From: Acanthosepion esculentum
Lineage: Eukaryota > Mollusca > Cephalopoda > Sepiida > Sepiidae
Assembly: GCA_964036315.1 (NCBI GenBank)
Contig: OZ038510.1
Coordinates: 86,605,664 to 86,669,663, forward strand
DNA length: 64,000 bases
Reading direction: 5' to 3'
Part shown: positions 53,735-63,930 of the stretch, piece after piece
How the letters are laid out: the number at the start of each line of letters is the position of its first letter
Position numbering within the stretch: the stretch's first letter is position 1
Translations under genes and position numbers: made by a program
Notes under the pieces: generated by a model
Seen by the model: only the letters and a program-made list of their open reading frames with translations
Database searches by the model: none
What the model was told of the DNA's origin: nothing

Positions 53735-54000
53735 AAGGGTTCAGGTAAATATTCCCTATACATTACAGAGATCGATATACACCTGAGGAAGATCGGAGGG
53801 TACAACGGCCGAAACATTGTGATAACAAGAAATAGGTTGAGGAGAACAGCCCGAATCTAAATAATGTCAATAATAACTCCTCATCCCAGAAATTCAGAGA
53901 CAATAACAAACAAGATAAGGACACAGTCAGAATGTTTAATAATGGAAATAATGATAATTCCTCATCCCAGAAAATCCGGCGAAAAAATCCATTATTCCTT
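53735..54000 (+). mobile_element. family A repeat, diverged
   Basis: CACCTGAGGAAGATCGGAGG and GTACAACGGCCGAAACATTG correspond to the conserved stem segment of family A. AACTCCTCATCCCAGAAATTC corresponds to its end, repeated twice (53875 and 53955). Confidence 0.7.
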
Positions 54001-54024
54001 CATATATATATTTTTGTCATCCAC

Positions 54025-54265
54025 AGACAGACAGATTCGCTGTCTAGACGACCGGTTGCCGCTAGCGAGGACCGAAACCCGAATGAATTTGCGTCAGTCC
54101 GAACTTCTCCCACTAAGCCATCAGCTTACGGTACGGGTTGAAGGTGAATTTTAGCGTGTTTATTTTTAGATTCGGATAAACACAGTGACTGAGAGTGACT
54201 CAATTAAAGGTCTGTGATTACGTGCTTCTGTCCGGCACATAACGATTGAAGTTATTATGATTTAA
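54025..54265 (-). mobile_element. family B SINE, reverse orientation
   Basis: On the minus strand: AATTCACCTTCAACCCGTAC, GCTGATGGCTTAGTGGGAGA (A-box) and CATTCGGGTTTCGGTCCTCG (B-box). The hammerhead-type core expected after the B-box is replaced by GACAGACAGA-type simple sequence. Confidence 0.75.
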
Positions 54266-54750
54266 GTGAATAATATTTAAAAATAAGAGTTGTTTATACA
54301 GTATTTTTATTTTACCTTTCTTAAAACAGACATTTTTGTTAATTAAAATACTTTTAAATTAAAGACAGATGACAAAAGAGATCTCACTTTTTTGTTTCGT
54401 CCAGATGTTTGCAGAGTAATTGTTTATATTTCAGTTATTTTTTAAACAAACAATATTTTAATTAAGGGTTACCCTGACGATCCGTATAGGTCAAACCTAG
54501 GTAGGTTTACCTGGCTCTTTAGGTTCATAGTTAGATTTGCTCTACTTAGTGTATTGAGCACTTTACTTAGTTACTTTTGCTTTACTCGTTTTGGAGGTTT
54601 TTTTCTTTGGACTCTGAGCATGGATTCTGAACGATTGTTTCACCTCAATTACATGTTCTTAGTTCTTTCTTTTTTTATCCCTTATTTTCCCTTGGGCATT
54701 GGTTTGTTCAATTACAAACCAAAATACCTAAGATTTTTCCAAACGAGTAT
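54266..54750. other. unassigned
   Basis: A 90-codon plus-strand frame (54554-54826) is strongly hydrophobic (one or two possible membrane helices) but runs into the TA repeat and has no recognised family. Confidence 0.35.
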
Positions 54751-54752
54751 AA

Positions 54753-54756
<4 letters not shown>

Positions 54757-54827
<71 letters not shown>

Positions 54828-54846
54828 TAGATATATATATATATAG
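54757..54846. repeat. (TA)n microsatellite with GATA interruption
   Basis: TA run interrupted once by AGATAGA near its end. Confidence 0.95.
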
Positions 54847-54849
54847 CAC

Positions 54850-55025
54850 ATATAGGACATGGCACAAATAATAAAAAAGCATAACTGGAAAATTATTAAC
54901 AAACCACACGAACAAATTAAACCCACATGCAACTGCAGAATAAAAAACGAATGTCCCTTAAATAAATAAATTAAAAACTGTTCCCACCAAAATAATAAGC
55001 CGAATAAATACAAATAAAATAACTT
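54850..55025 (+). pseudogene. Penelope-like linker fragment
   Basis: Translation MAQIIKKHNWKIINK, then PTCNCRIKNECPLNK, matches the Penelope linker just before the GIY-YIG domain (M-x-x-I-I-x-x-H-N, then C-N-C-R-x-K-x-x-C-P-L). A stop follows at once, and no nuclease domain continues. Confidence 0.65.
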
Positions 55026-55054
55026 TAATTATCTTCTCAAACAAAAACAAAACT

Positions 55055-55446
55055 ATTAAATAAGCTATATAAACAAATTTTTATTACGTTAATAAAAACA
55101 CCGATCAAAATAAAAAAAATTAAAAAATCAATAATAAATAAATAAATACATAAGATAAAAAATAAAAATAAAAATAAATAAAAACAAGCAAAACAATTTG
55201 ACCCAAATAAATAAGCAAATAAACGACTTCCGATAATATAACCGCCATAATAGACTACCAACAATAAGCTATATAAACAGACTTTTACAATGTTAATAAA
55301 AACACCGATCAAAATAAAATAAAATAAATAAATAAATAAGATAAATATAAAAATAAAATTAAATAAAAACAAGCAAAATAATTTGACACAAATAAATAAA
55401 TAAACGACTTCCGGTAAAAGTAACCGCCAAAATAGATTACCCACAA
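55055..55446. repeat. direct duplication, two units of about 200 bp
   Basis: AATAAGCTATATAAACA, AATAAAAACACCGATCAAAA and AACGACTTCCG recur in order at about 55057-55255 and 55266-55446. AATAAA-rich. Confidence 0.85.
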
Positions 55447-55494
55447 TGCACCACTGACCCTTATATATAAATAGCCGTGAAAAATAACAGCACT

Positions 55495-55551
55495 AGTTGC
55501 CTGACGATTGCATCTAGCAATGTCGCCTCTAGGTGTTGACTTCTATGTTCA

Positions 55552-55598
<47 letters not shown>
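55495..55598. mobile_element. half of the GTGGAC-type MITE plus (TA)n
   Basis: CCTGACGATTGCATCTAGCA...GTCGCCTCTAGGTGTTGACT...TTCACTTTTATA is one half of the MITE, running into a TA run (55556-55598). Confidence 0.7.
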
Positions 55599-55602
<4 letters not shown>

Positions 55603-55605
55603 GTG

Positions 55606-55740
55606 AAAAAGTGGACATTGAAATCAACACCCAGAAGCCACAGTCTGTTTCATGCTTAAACGAAAGCCTGATGATTACATTTAAACCATGAAACAGACTG
55701 TCGCCTCTGGGTGTTGACTTCAATGTCCACTTTTATATTT
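55606..55740. mobile_element. MITE (GTGGAC family), complete
   Basis: The ends AAAAGTGGACATTGAAATCA and TGACTTCAATGTCCACTTTT, extended inward through CACCCAGAAGCCACAGTCTG and CAGACTGTCGCCTCTGGGTG, make arms of about 55 bases. Small internal spacer. The same right half occurs at 33725-33790. Confidence 0.85.
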
Positions 55741-55779
55741 ACATACGATCTATCCCTGATATTGAGAACTTTAACCTAT

Positions 55780-56115
55780 TGCCTATTCGAATTCCAGTCG
55801 AATTCATTACATTCACTTACGTGCTAATACTCTTGGGAAAGGTATGAATCCTCTTCCTCTCCCACCAGATATAGGTAAATAGCAGGACAGACTGAGTTCT
55901 ATAGCCTTGGATGGCAACTGTTCTAGGAATTCAAAGCCTGCGGAGGGTCGTTTGGGGACCTTGTGGCACCAGGTCTCTGTATTCGTCTCTTCAGTGTGAT
56001 TGGTTCTGCACAAAACCTTCACCACTATAATCAAATAATATGTGCACGTTGTCTGGCTGTCGGTTCCTGAGTTGCCTGACCCCCATACGTCTTAAATTTA
56101 TTCTCGGGACAACGG
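55780..56115 (+). mobile_element. family F SINE, head partly lost
   Basis: ATTCGAATTCCAGTCGAATTC (B-box), CTAATACTCTTGGGAAAGGT, AGCCTTGGATGGCAACTG and GGAGGGTCGTTTGGGGACCT match the minus-strand reading of 17542-17958. The A-box part is missing. Confidence 0.75.
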
Positions 56116-56277
56116 AAGTGTCTACGATATATCTTATTACACTAAACATTATTTTTAATGGGTATACGTATTTGAGTTGTTGTCCCTGTTTTTTATTATT
56201 ATTATTATTATTATTATTTTTCATTTACTTTCTTAAACATTGAAATTAATAACAACTGCCAAGAAAGAAGAAGAAAA

Positions 56278-56345
56278 ATTGTGCCTTCGACAGGAATCGA
56301 ACCTGCATTCTTTTTTTTTTCATCAAAGAATCCGCTTTTTTAGCC
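56278..56345 (-). mobile_element. tRNA-like fragment
   Basis: Minus strand: GTGGCTAAAAAAGCGGATTC (A-box-like) and GCAGGTTCGATTCCTGTCGA (B-box and T arm GCAGG/CCTGT), with an A tract replacing the variable region. Probably a decayed SINE head. Confidence 0.5.
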
Positions 56346-56349
56346 ACTA

Positions 56350-56530
56350 CCAATTTGGTCAGGGAGACCAGTCGGCTGGGAAGTGTTTATCAAAGGACAG
56401 AAAATGTGACACTGAAATCCGAAGACTTATTGGGATAGCCAAAGATGCATTCCAAAAGCTAAGCAGAGTATTAAGAAACAGGAAAACTTCGCTGTCACGT
56501 GGTATCAATCCTCCTGTATGGCAGTGAGTG
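56350..56530 (+). pseudogene. LINE protein fragment
   Basis: KCDTEIRRLIGIAKDAFQKL and SRVLRNRKTSLS match the LINE segment read on the minus strand at 25275-25400. No start or C-terminus is present. Confidence 0.75.
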
Positions 56531-56965
56531 CTCGTCACATTTGTTTCTGAAATAATTAATAAATTTAACTATTAGTTAATTAGATTTTTAAAATCTTAAT
56601 TTTTTTTTTTTTTTTTACAAAAAATATAGCGAAAAGTACATTTTCCCCAACAGCGTGTGTTCTCGCTTATCAAACCGGTCAAAGGTCAAACAATTGGAAT
56701 TTCACAACAATGCTCCTGCTTACAAAGTTCCCGCTCAAAATAAAGTGAAATATGGAAAACCACACTTACCACAATCAATAACCTTGTTAAAATAAAAGAA
56801 GAATGCTTAGGGATATTTAAACTTTATGAAAGTTTGAATAAAATATTTGGAAATTTTTATATTATCAAAAGAAATTTAAAAAATAAAATAACGGTAAAAT
56901 TGTAAAAATAAAAGTAATTTTATTAATTATTATCTTCATTTTTTGTCAATTTTATTAACTATTAG
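56531..56965. other. unassigned AT-rich sequence
   Basis: No recognised feature. Confidence 0.4.
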
Positions 56966-57385
56966 TAAATTATTAAAGTCAAAATATTTCATTGCACCTA
57001 ACGAGGTCTTTCGTTTGTATAAACTCAACGAAATAATGATAGATGTTTCTATAGACACTTAACTTCAGAACGAAAGTGCTTTTATTACAGGACATAAGTT
57101 AAAATTATTAAAGACAAAATATTTCATTGCACCTAACGAGGTCTTTTTAGTTATTTTCGTTTGTATCAACTCAACGTAATAATGATAGATGTTTCTATAG
57201 ACACTTAATTTCAGAACGAAACTGCGTTTATTACGGGACATAAGTTAAAATTATTAAAGTCAAAATATTTCATTGCACCTAATGAGGTCTTTTTAGTTAT
57301 TTTTGTTCGTATATACTCAACGAAATAATGATAGATGTTTCTATAGACACTTAACTTCAGAACGGAAGTGCGTTTATTGACATTC
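56966..57385. repeat. three tandem copies of a 133-144-bp unit
   Basis: AAAATATTTCATTGCACCTA begins the clear part of each unit at about 56981, 57116 and 57260. GATAGATGTTTCTATAGACA is common to all three. The first unit lacks the TTTTAGTTATT segment, which explains its shorter length. Confidence 0.9.
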
Positions 57386-58020
57386 CACATTAACTCAAAG
57401 AAAATGTCAAGAGGGAAGCCCACATCAATACTGAAAAGAGCAATAACAGTTACTGGATATGAGAAAACTATTTTTCCGAAATATTCCTTTAATAGAAAGA
57501 TTTTATAAATTTCAACCTATGGCTACTCGATCAATGAATGCCGAATGTTTCCTTATAAGGAAATGACTATTGAGATTACAAATGAGAATAATATGACATA
57601 AATTGTATGGGTACCGTAGAACAGCTAACACACAAGTAGTATTTGTTTAGAATTTTATTCAATACATTGTCACATATTTCATGGCCGGGGCGTACTACCC
57701 TTAAAACCATCGACCGAGAGGTAAGCTTCATTGAAAGCACCGGGTATGGCTTTGAGGCTCTCGATATGATATCAGCATGATCATTTTTTTCTACAGACAT
57801 TTTAATACGTTACAAATTAAACTAAGCACAAGTGGCTATTGTTAAAGGGTTAAAAATATTCGCGGATTTTAACGTAAATCTGAGGTGATTTATTTTATTT
57901 TTTTAGCATCCAAATCAGTGGAATTTTTCTGCTCATTCTAAGTCACAATATTGAATGTGTTATTTTATTCAATTTTTTTAACAAGAAAAATCTCAAGTTG
58001 ATGTTAAAAATTGCCACAAA
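57386..58020. other. unassigned
   Basis: A 74-codon minus-strand frame (57576-57800) has no recognised domain. The rest is AT-rich. Confidence 0.4.
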
Positions 58021-58650
58021 TCATTGGTGATTTATTTAAGATGGAATGATCTATTATGACATGTCTCTAATTTGTATTTACATTCATTCTATTTATTTAA
58101 GATAGAATGATCTATGATGACATGTCTCTAATTTGTATTTACATTCATTCTATTTATTTAAGATAGAATGATCTATGATGACATGTCTCTAATTTGTATT
58201 TACATTCATTCTATTTATTTAAGATAGAATGATCTATGATGACATGTCTCTAATTTGTATTTACATTCATTCTATTTATTTAAGATAGAATGATCTATGA
58301 TGACATGTCTCTAATTTGTATTTACATTCATTCTATTTATTTAAGATAGAATGATCTATGATGACATGTCTCTAATTTGTATTTACATTTATTCTATTTA
58401 TTTAAGATAGAATGATCTATGATGACATGTCTCTAATTTGTATTTGCATACATTCTATTTATTTAAGATAGGAATGATCTATGATGACATGTCTCTAATT
58501 TGTATTTACATTCATTCTATTTATTTAAGATAGAATGATCTATGATGACATGTCTCTAATTTGTATTTACATACATTGTATTTATTTAAGATAGAATGAT
58601 CTCTTTTCGCAGGTCTCTAATTTGTATTTAGATACATTCTATTTATTTTC
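58021..58650. repeat. 61-bp minisatellite, about ten units
   Basis: Unit TTTATTTAAGATAGAATGAT plus CTATGATGACATGTCTCTAA plus TTTGTATTTACATTCATTCTA. Spacing is 61 bases. The central units are almost identical, and the first and last are diverged, as expected for expansion by unequal exchange. Confidence 0.95.
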
Positions 58651-58689
58651 ATTTTTTTTCTAATTGAATTATTCACCTATATTACATAT

Positions 58690-59072
58690 GATCCATTATT
58701 GTACATAATAATATATATTTACATATAATAATATATATTTAATATATATTATATATATAATAATATATATTATTATTATATATATAATAATATATATTAT
58801 TATTATATATATAATAATATATATTATTATTATATATATAATAATATATATTATTATTATATATATAATAATATATATTATTATATATATATAATAATAT
58901 ATATTATTATTATATATATAATAATATATATTATTATTATATATATAATAATATATATTATTATTATATATATAATAATATATATTATTATTATATATAT
59001 AATAATATATATTATTATTATATATATAATAATATATATTATTATTATATATATAATAATATATATTTATAT
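58690..59072. repeat. palindromic AT minisatellite
   Basis: About a dozen units of roughly 26 bases alternating ATAATAATATATATTATTAT and ATATATAT. Each unit is self-complementary, so the array can form many small hairpins or cruciforms. Confidence 0.92.
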
Positions 59073-59124
59073 GACTACTACCTTATGAAAATTGTGATGT
59101 AATCGAGTGGGTACCCGTATAATA

Positions 59125-59275
59125 GATTCGATAGCGCACCTCGGAGTGGAGTAATGGTTAGCAAGCTTTTCTCGATAGAACAATTACGACTGAGTAGTGA
59201 GTTTGATCCTCCCTGGGTGTCCCATACTTTCGGCCTTGTGCCACATCTAAGTTACGCTTGGAAAATCACTATAAT
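59125..59275 (+). mobile_element. tRNA-like SINE head
   Basis: CGGAGTGGAGTAATGGTTAGCA (A-box region, 59141-59162) and GAGTTTGATCCTCCCTGGG (B-box). Downstream the sequence is unique to the window. Confidence 0.65.
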
Positions 59276-59645
59276 AGATTCGATGTGCAGCGGGGTGGTT
59301 ATAGCAAAGGGGGCGTGACCCTTGCACCATCCCTGACACATTTAATGCAATGGTTGAACTTCACTATTTGCAAAACGTAAGCCAATTCTGGGAACCGTTT
59401 CAAAAACACCCCTACATATTTTCCATTGATAGAGTCTTCTCCGAAATTTGGTTTTGGTCATACACAAATTGTTTTAATCATTTCCCCCCCCCCCACCCAA
59501 GCAAGGCGATAAAGCCCCTTAGGCATGTATCACCAAATCATTATTATCTAAAAAAAAAAAATGCTTAGAATCTAAAAATGTTTTTGTTTTTTTAAACCTG
59601 CAAAGGGTTGATAAACCGTAGGAAACAAATCAGTCAATGAAATAC
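59276..59645 (+). mobile_element. SINE body with common tail
   Basis: GCGATAAAGCCCCTTAGGCA, TATCACCAAATCATTATTATC and the tail TTTAAACCTGCAAAGGGTTG match the 5S/tRNA SINE 3' part. The first 150 bases include GTGCAGCGGGGTGGTTATAG, a weak A-box-like head. Confidence 0.6.
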
Positions 59646-59870
59646 TGATCTGCTACACGGGCATGTCTTTTAGATTTATTTAATTTCTCTGGAATATACA
59701 TACATGGCCACAAAGTGAGGGTTCAGTTTATATATTGGTTGTTATAGAACATTAATCCCCCACTTTATAGCCACATTGTAGTTTGATTCTCAAATTCTGA
59801 TTTAGTACGAATCTACCTGTTCACCTCCAGCAATCGATTAATTATTAAAGACGTGCATTCCCAAAGCCAT
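59646..59870. other. unassigned
   Basis: No recognised feature. Confidence 0.4.
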
Positions 59871-59980
59871 TTTTATCTAAAAAAAAAGAAAAAATCTTAC
59901 AATCTAAAAATAAATATATTCTGGCTTTAAAAAACCTGCAAAGGGTTGATAAGCCGTCAAAACGAATCAATACAATCTTA
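59871..59980 (+). mobile_element. SINE 3' tail
   Basis: CTTACAATCTAAAAATAAAT and TTCTGGCTTTAAAAAACCTG, then GGGTTGATAAGCCGTC. This is the best preserved copy of the common tail. Confidence 0.75.
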
Positions 59981-60470
59981 CTCTTACAGATCATACAACG
60001 ATCTCCTTAAGTAAACCTCTTGATTGAATGTCTCTTGAGAATTGTTGTGGAGGAACATTAATAAAAGCAATTGCTACGGGTACCGTAGCAGCGACACTAT
60101 TGTAGTGAGTCTGTGGCTCAATACACCAAATGTAATGAGAGGAATTATTCATTCTTATTGTCTTTTTCTCAACCTAACGTAAATGAAAAGTTCAAGTGTA
60201 TGTGTGAGAAGGTAGAAAAATGATCTAACATAATGTTTTAGTCATTTCATCCAAAGCAAGGCAATAATGCCACTAAGATGCAATAGGTAACTGGGAGTGA
60301 ATGAGAAGAAGTCTTTGATAAGGAGAAGATAGGAAATAACAAATTAGGAACAGGGTTCGGGGAAACAAAAGATGGCGATTGATTTATTTTTAATTTATCT
60401 TTAAATTTTTTGAAGATTATAGGTGGCAGGGAATTAAGAAACTGGTAGACCGTTCTACAGGTGAAAGTGC
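59981..60470. other. unassigned; diverged duplicate of 60985-61205
   Basis: CAAAGCAAGGCAATAATGCC and GTGCGCGAAAAGAAATTATTA correspond to CAAACAAGACAATAATGCC and GTGCCAGAAAAGAAACTATTA in the LINE-derived stretch downstream, so 60235-60470 is probably an older reverse LINE 3' end. Confidence 0.45.
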
Positions 60471-60479
60471 GCGAAAAGA

Positions 60480-60710
60480 AATTATTAAAATAAAACTAGG
60501 TAGAAGAATCCGGGAGAGAGATCCACGGATCCGAAAAACCGTAAGAATGAAACTAGGTAAAAGAAACCGGAAGACAGATCTACGGATCCGAAAAAAAACT
60601 TACGAATAAAACTAAGCAGAAGTCACCGGAAGAGAGATCCACGGATCCGAAAAATAACTTTAGAACAAAACTACGAAACCTGAAGAGAGATCCTCGGGCG
60701 CGAAAATAGT
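60480..60710. repeat. four tandem copies of a roughly 60-bp unit
   Basis: AGAGAGATCCACGGATCCGA-type cores at about 60515, 60573, 60634 and 60690. Units become shorter and more diverged to the right. Confidence 0.8.
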
Positions 60711-60719
60711 AACTATTAG

Positions 60720-61345
60720 AATAGACCTTACCGTTCCATCGAGCTATTTTTTGCGGCAAAACGATCAGACCTATTTTCCAGTCTATTGGTAAATTTAATT
60801 CACGCTGTCGATGTACTAAGCAGAAGAAATCCTTAGAACTACCATGAAAATATTTATAGAAAAGTCACAACGTTGAAAATGAGACTGAAGTCCAGATGCC
60901 AGGTTAGAACGGGTAACATTTTATTAGGCGTGTCTTGCAGTGTACTTGAGTCATCCAATTCCTTTTACACTGAGCATAGAAATCATTTTTTTCTCAATCA
61001 TTTTGCCCCAAACAAGACAATAATGCCAATAAGACACAGTCGATTACTGCGAGTGAAAATTTAGTGAGGGGAAAGGATAACAAAAGAACATTTTTAAGAA
61101 GGCGGGACAAGACTATGTATGATGCACTTTTTTAACATTATAGGTGACTTCAAAAACGGAGGGAGAATTCCACAAGCGAAAAGTGCCAGAAAAGAAACTA
61201 TTAGAATACAACTTACGATTACATCTAGCTTATTAAACACTAAAATAGTTACCAATCTAGTATTAAGCTTAAATTCATGTGGTCTCGATACGAAGGCAGA
61301 GAGCTCATTAGAACAACTGCCTTGAAAATATTTCAGCAATATTAT
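60720..61345 (-). pseudogene. LINE 3' ends, reverse orientation (two partial copies)
   Basis: On the minus strand, 61345 downward reads LKYFQGSCSNELSAFVSRPH and EFKLNTRLVT, then LDVIVSCILIVSFLALFACG, the post-RT end of the LINE. A second partial copy, 60920 downward, reads a decayed FYKYFHGS. It lies 5' to 5' with the plus-strand LINE end starting at 61335. Confidence 0.65.
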
Positions 61346-61775
61346 TGGTCCTGACCTGGCTTCAGTCACATTTCCACCGCCGTAAACGTTACTTCCTCGG
61401 TCCTTTATAAATACTTTCATCGTAATTGTTCGTATGCTTTGATTCCTAGACATTATGAAATTAAGCCCTGTACTAGATTGGCAACAAAGTCTCATCAATT
61501 TACAGTTGAATTGGCTAGATGTGATCGTAAGTTCTATGCTAAAAGTTTCTTTTCTCAAACTTCTCACTTGTTATCTTGCTATCCAGTCAAGTTTGCTCTT
61601 CAAAAGTTTAAATGGAAAATGTCGATCGCTATCTACCGTCTTCCTGTTTAAACTTCTATTGTTCTCGCTTATTAGTCATGTCTCTGCATTCATATTCTTT
61701 CACACCCAGTAGCCCCTTGTGTCTTAGTGGCTTTACTCCCTTGCATGGGGTGAATTCGATTTTTTTAAAAGTCAG
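61335..61775 (+). pseudogene. LINE ORF2 C-terminus and 3' end
   Basis: CAGCAATATTATTGGTCCTGA opens the segment. The frame 61439-61651 encodes PRHYEIKPCTRLATKSHQFT and VELARCDRKFYAKSFFSQTS. It ends in CCCTTGTGTCTTAGTGGCTT and GCATGGGGTGAATTCG. Frameshifts lie near 61400 and after 61560. Confidence 0.8.
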
Positions 61776-62095
61776 AAGGAAGTCACATCACGGCTTTGCT
61801 GAACTCACACGAATCTAAATGATGCTGAAAGACCTCGTTGACAACGGTAAGTAGATTTGAACAACAAATACTTTCTACACATCTTTTAGGCACAGTTGAT
61901 TTCACTGTGGATTGAACACTAAGCTTTGGTAAGAGATGATCTTCGAAAAGATCTTTAACTACTGTGACCTTCAAAAATTCTGCAAACTGTCTGGAAAAGA
62001 TCTGGGATTAATTTGGACCGGATTCTGAATGCGTTGATAATCAGAGGAGGAATGGTAATATAAGACTTTCTCTACATGGAAACATTTGCCATTCA
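61776..62095 (-). other. unassigned, possibly LINE-related
   Basis: GAAGGAAGTCACATCACGGC resembles GAGGGAAGCCACATCACGTC at 43708 inside a reverse LINE fragment, so the first 40 bases are LINE. The rest is not recognised. Confidence 0.35.
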
Positions 62096-62780
62096 CTGAC
62101 CGAGTAGCCCATACTGCTTTCAATTGAAATTTATAAAATCTTTCTCTGAAAAAGAAACTTTTCAGGAAAGGGGGTTTTCTCAAGTCCAGTTACCGCTCTT
62201 TCCGGTATCGATGGGGGGGTTCCGTCTTAACCTTTTATTTGAAGTAGAATGGAATGTTAACATCTTGATTATGCCAATATTTTCTCTTCGAGTTACATGT
62301 GCTATCCATTTCAGTTGTTGCTACTGTTGAAAGTCCTCAAGTGATATGGTTTCTGTTATTTGGTACAGTTCTTTGTTTGTGGTTCTGTAGCACCAGTTCA
62401 CAACGTTCAAAGAAGGATGATCTTTGCCAAGACACTCAGGCTTTATTATTTTCTCTTTCAGTTGCATGTGCTATCCATTTTAGTTGTTGCTACTGTTGAA
62501 AGTCCTCAAGTGATGTGCTTTCTGTTATCTGGTACAGTTCTTTCTTTGTGAATTTCTAACAACAGTCCACAATATCCAAAGAGGGATGATCTTTGCCAAG
62601 ACCCGCAGACTTTACTCGCTCAAAGCAATTTTCCTCATTGATCGTTGGGATCGGTTGGACACAACTAGGAGTTTGGATATATTTGAATGGGTTTGACGCC
62701 ATGTATGACATCCATATGAAAGTCTCCATCGGACGGGACTATTTCAGAACATGACTCGAGTTTTCAGATTGATGTTTTGG
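62096..62780 (-). pseudogene. LINE fragment with 165-bp direct duplication
   Basis: GTGCTATCCATTTCAGTTGT and GTTGAAAGTCCTCAAGTGAT at 62289 recur at 62468, each followed by GTTCACAACGTTCAAAGAAGG-like or GTCCACAATATCCAAAGAGG sequence. The minus strand reads a decayed L-x-x-L-Q-Q-L-K-W-I-A-H-A, a LINE C-terminal pattern. Confidence 0.55.
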
Positions 62781-62784
62781 TTTT

Positions 62785-63930
62785 GTGGCAATTTTGACGC
62801 AACCATTTACTCCTGTCCCGATAATAAGTCTGATCAAATCGCTAAGGCGACATTGGCAGGTGATCTAAAAAAAAGACCTACAGTTCGTTGTTAACTAGGG
62901 CAAGGAGTGGCTTGTTAATTTTAACGCCTCCAAAACGAAACTTCTCTCTAGTAATCAACTGAAGGACGCCTTCCTACCTCCCATCAGCATAATTGACGCT
63001 AACCTCCGTGAGAGTAACTCTTTGCGCCTTTTCGGTCTGACATTCTCAGCTGATATGAAATACAAAGATTATTTCGAATGTTAGGTTTACTGCTAAGAAA
63101 TTCGGATCATTGTGTCGTTCTAGACAATTTTTCTCTTCAGAATCTATCTTGCATATTTATAAGTCTACCATTCGCCCATGCTTTGAATATTGCTGTCACA
63201 TATGGTCCGGTGGTCCTGCTATATACAGTGTAACCCGGATATAAAAGACCCGGATATAAGAGAAACCCGGGTATAAGAGTAACTCGGATATAAGAGAGAT
63301 TGTCTCTGGTCCCAAATTAGAGTCTGTGTTAATGTATATATAATAGACCAAACCCGGATATAAGAGAAAACCGGATATAAGAGAAACCCGGATATAAGAT
63401 ATATCTTCTCCGGTCCCGACAACTCACTTATATCCGGGTGACACTATATTTAGAGATTCTTGATAAAATCCAATGAAGAATCAGCAATATTATTGGTCCT
63501 GATCTGGCATCTCGGCTTCAATCACTTTACCACTGCTGTAAAGTAGCTTCCCTATGCCTTTTCTATAAATAAATTTGTGACGGTTCGAGTGAACTCTTTT
63601 ACCAAGACCTTATGAACTTAAGCGCAGTACTAGATTGGCGGCAAGGTCCCATCAATTCACAATTGATTTGCCTAGATGTAACAGTAAGTTTTATGCTAAC
63701 AGTTTCATTTCTCGCACTTCTCTTTTGTGGAACTCTTTTCCGGTTTCATGCTTTCTGACCAACGTTGATCTCCAAAATATTTAAATGCCATGTCAATCAC
63801 CATTGAGTCTTCGAGATTACCTTTCTATTCTTCTCGCTTTTTAATGTTTCTGTTCTGCCAAACCCAATGACCCCTTGTGTCTTAGAGGCTACACTGCCTT
63901 ACCTGGGGGTGATATGATTAAAAGAAATTG
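62785..63930 (+). pseudogene. LINE ORF2 from YADD region to 3' end, interrupted by a MITE
   Basis: DATIYSCPDNKSDQIAK (just after the YADD site), WLVNFNASKTKLLSSNQLKD and LFGLTFSADMKYKDYFE correspond to the LINE at 10860-11150. After the MITE (63226-63446) the frame resumes as LEILDKIQ and NIIGPDLA. It ends in CCCCTTGTGTCTTAGAGGCT and ACCTGGGGGTGATATG. Removing the MITE and one TA leaves a continuous LINE sequence at the joint. Confidence 0.85.
63226..63446 (+). mobile_element. Tigger/pogo-like MITE, complete, 221 bp
   Basis: Starts CAGTGTAACCCGGATATAAA and ends CACTTATATCCGGGTGACACTA, with TA at 63224-63225 and 63447-63448. Internal CCCGGATATAAGAGAAA motifs are repeated on both sides of a non-repetitive centre. 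It has no coding capacity. It is a clean insertion into the LINE, so it is younger than the LINE copy. Confidence 0.88.

Noticed and set aside
54390..54410. GGACGAAAC on the minus strand as a hammerhead
   Set aside because: The CTGATGA half and stem II partner are missing upstream.
54554..54826. Membrane protein gene
   Set aside because: The hydrophobic frame runs into a TA repeat, has no homologue I recognise and no gene context.
61094..61567. 157-residue minus-strand protein as one gene
   Set aside because: The frame crosses the junction of two oppositely oriented LINE ends; only its second half is LINE coding sequence.
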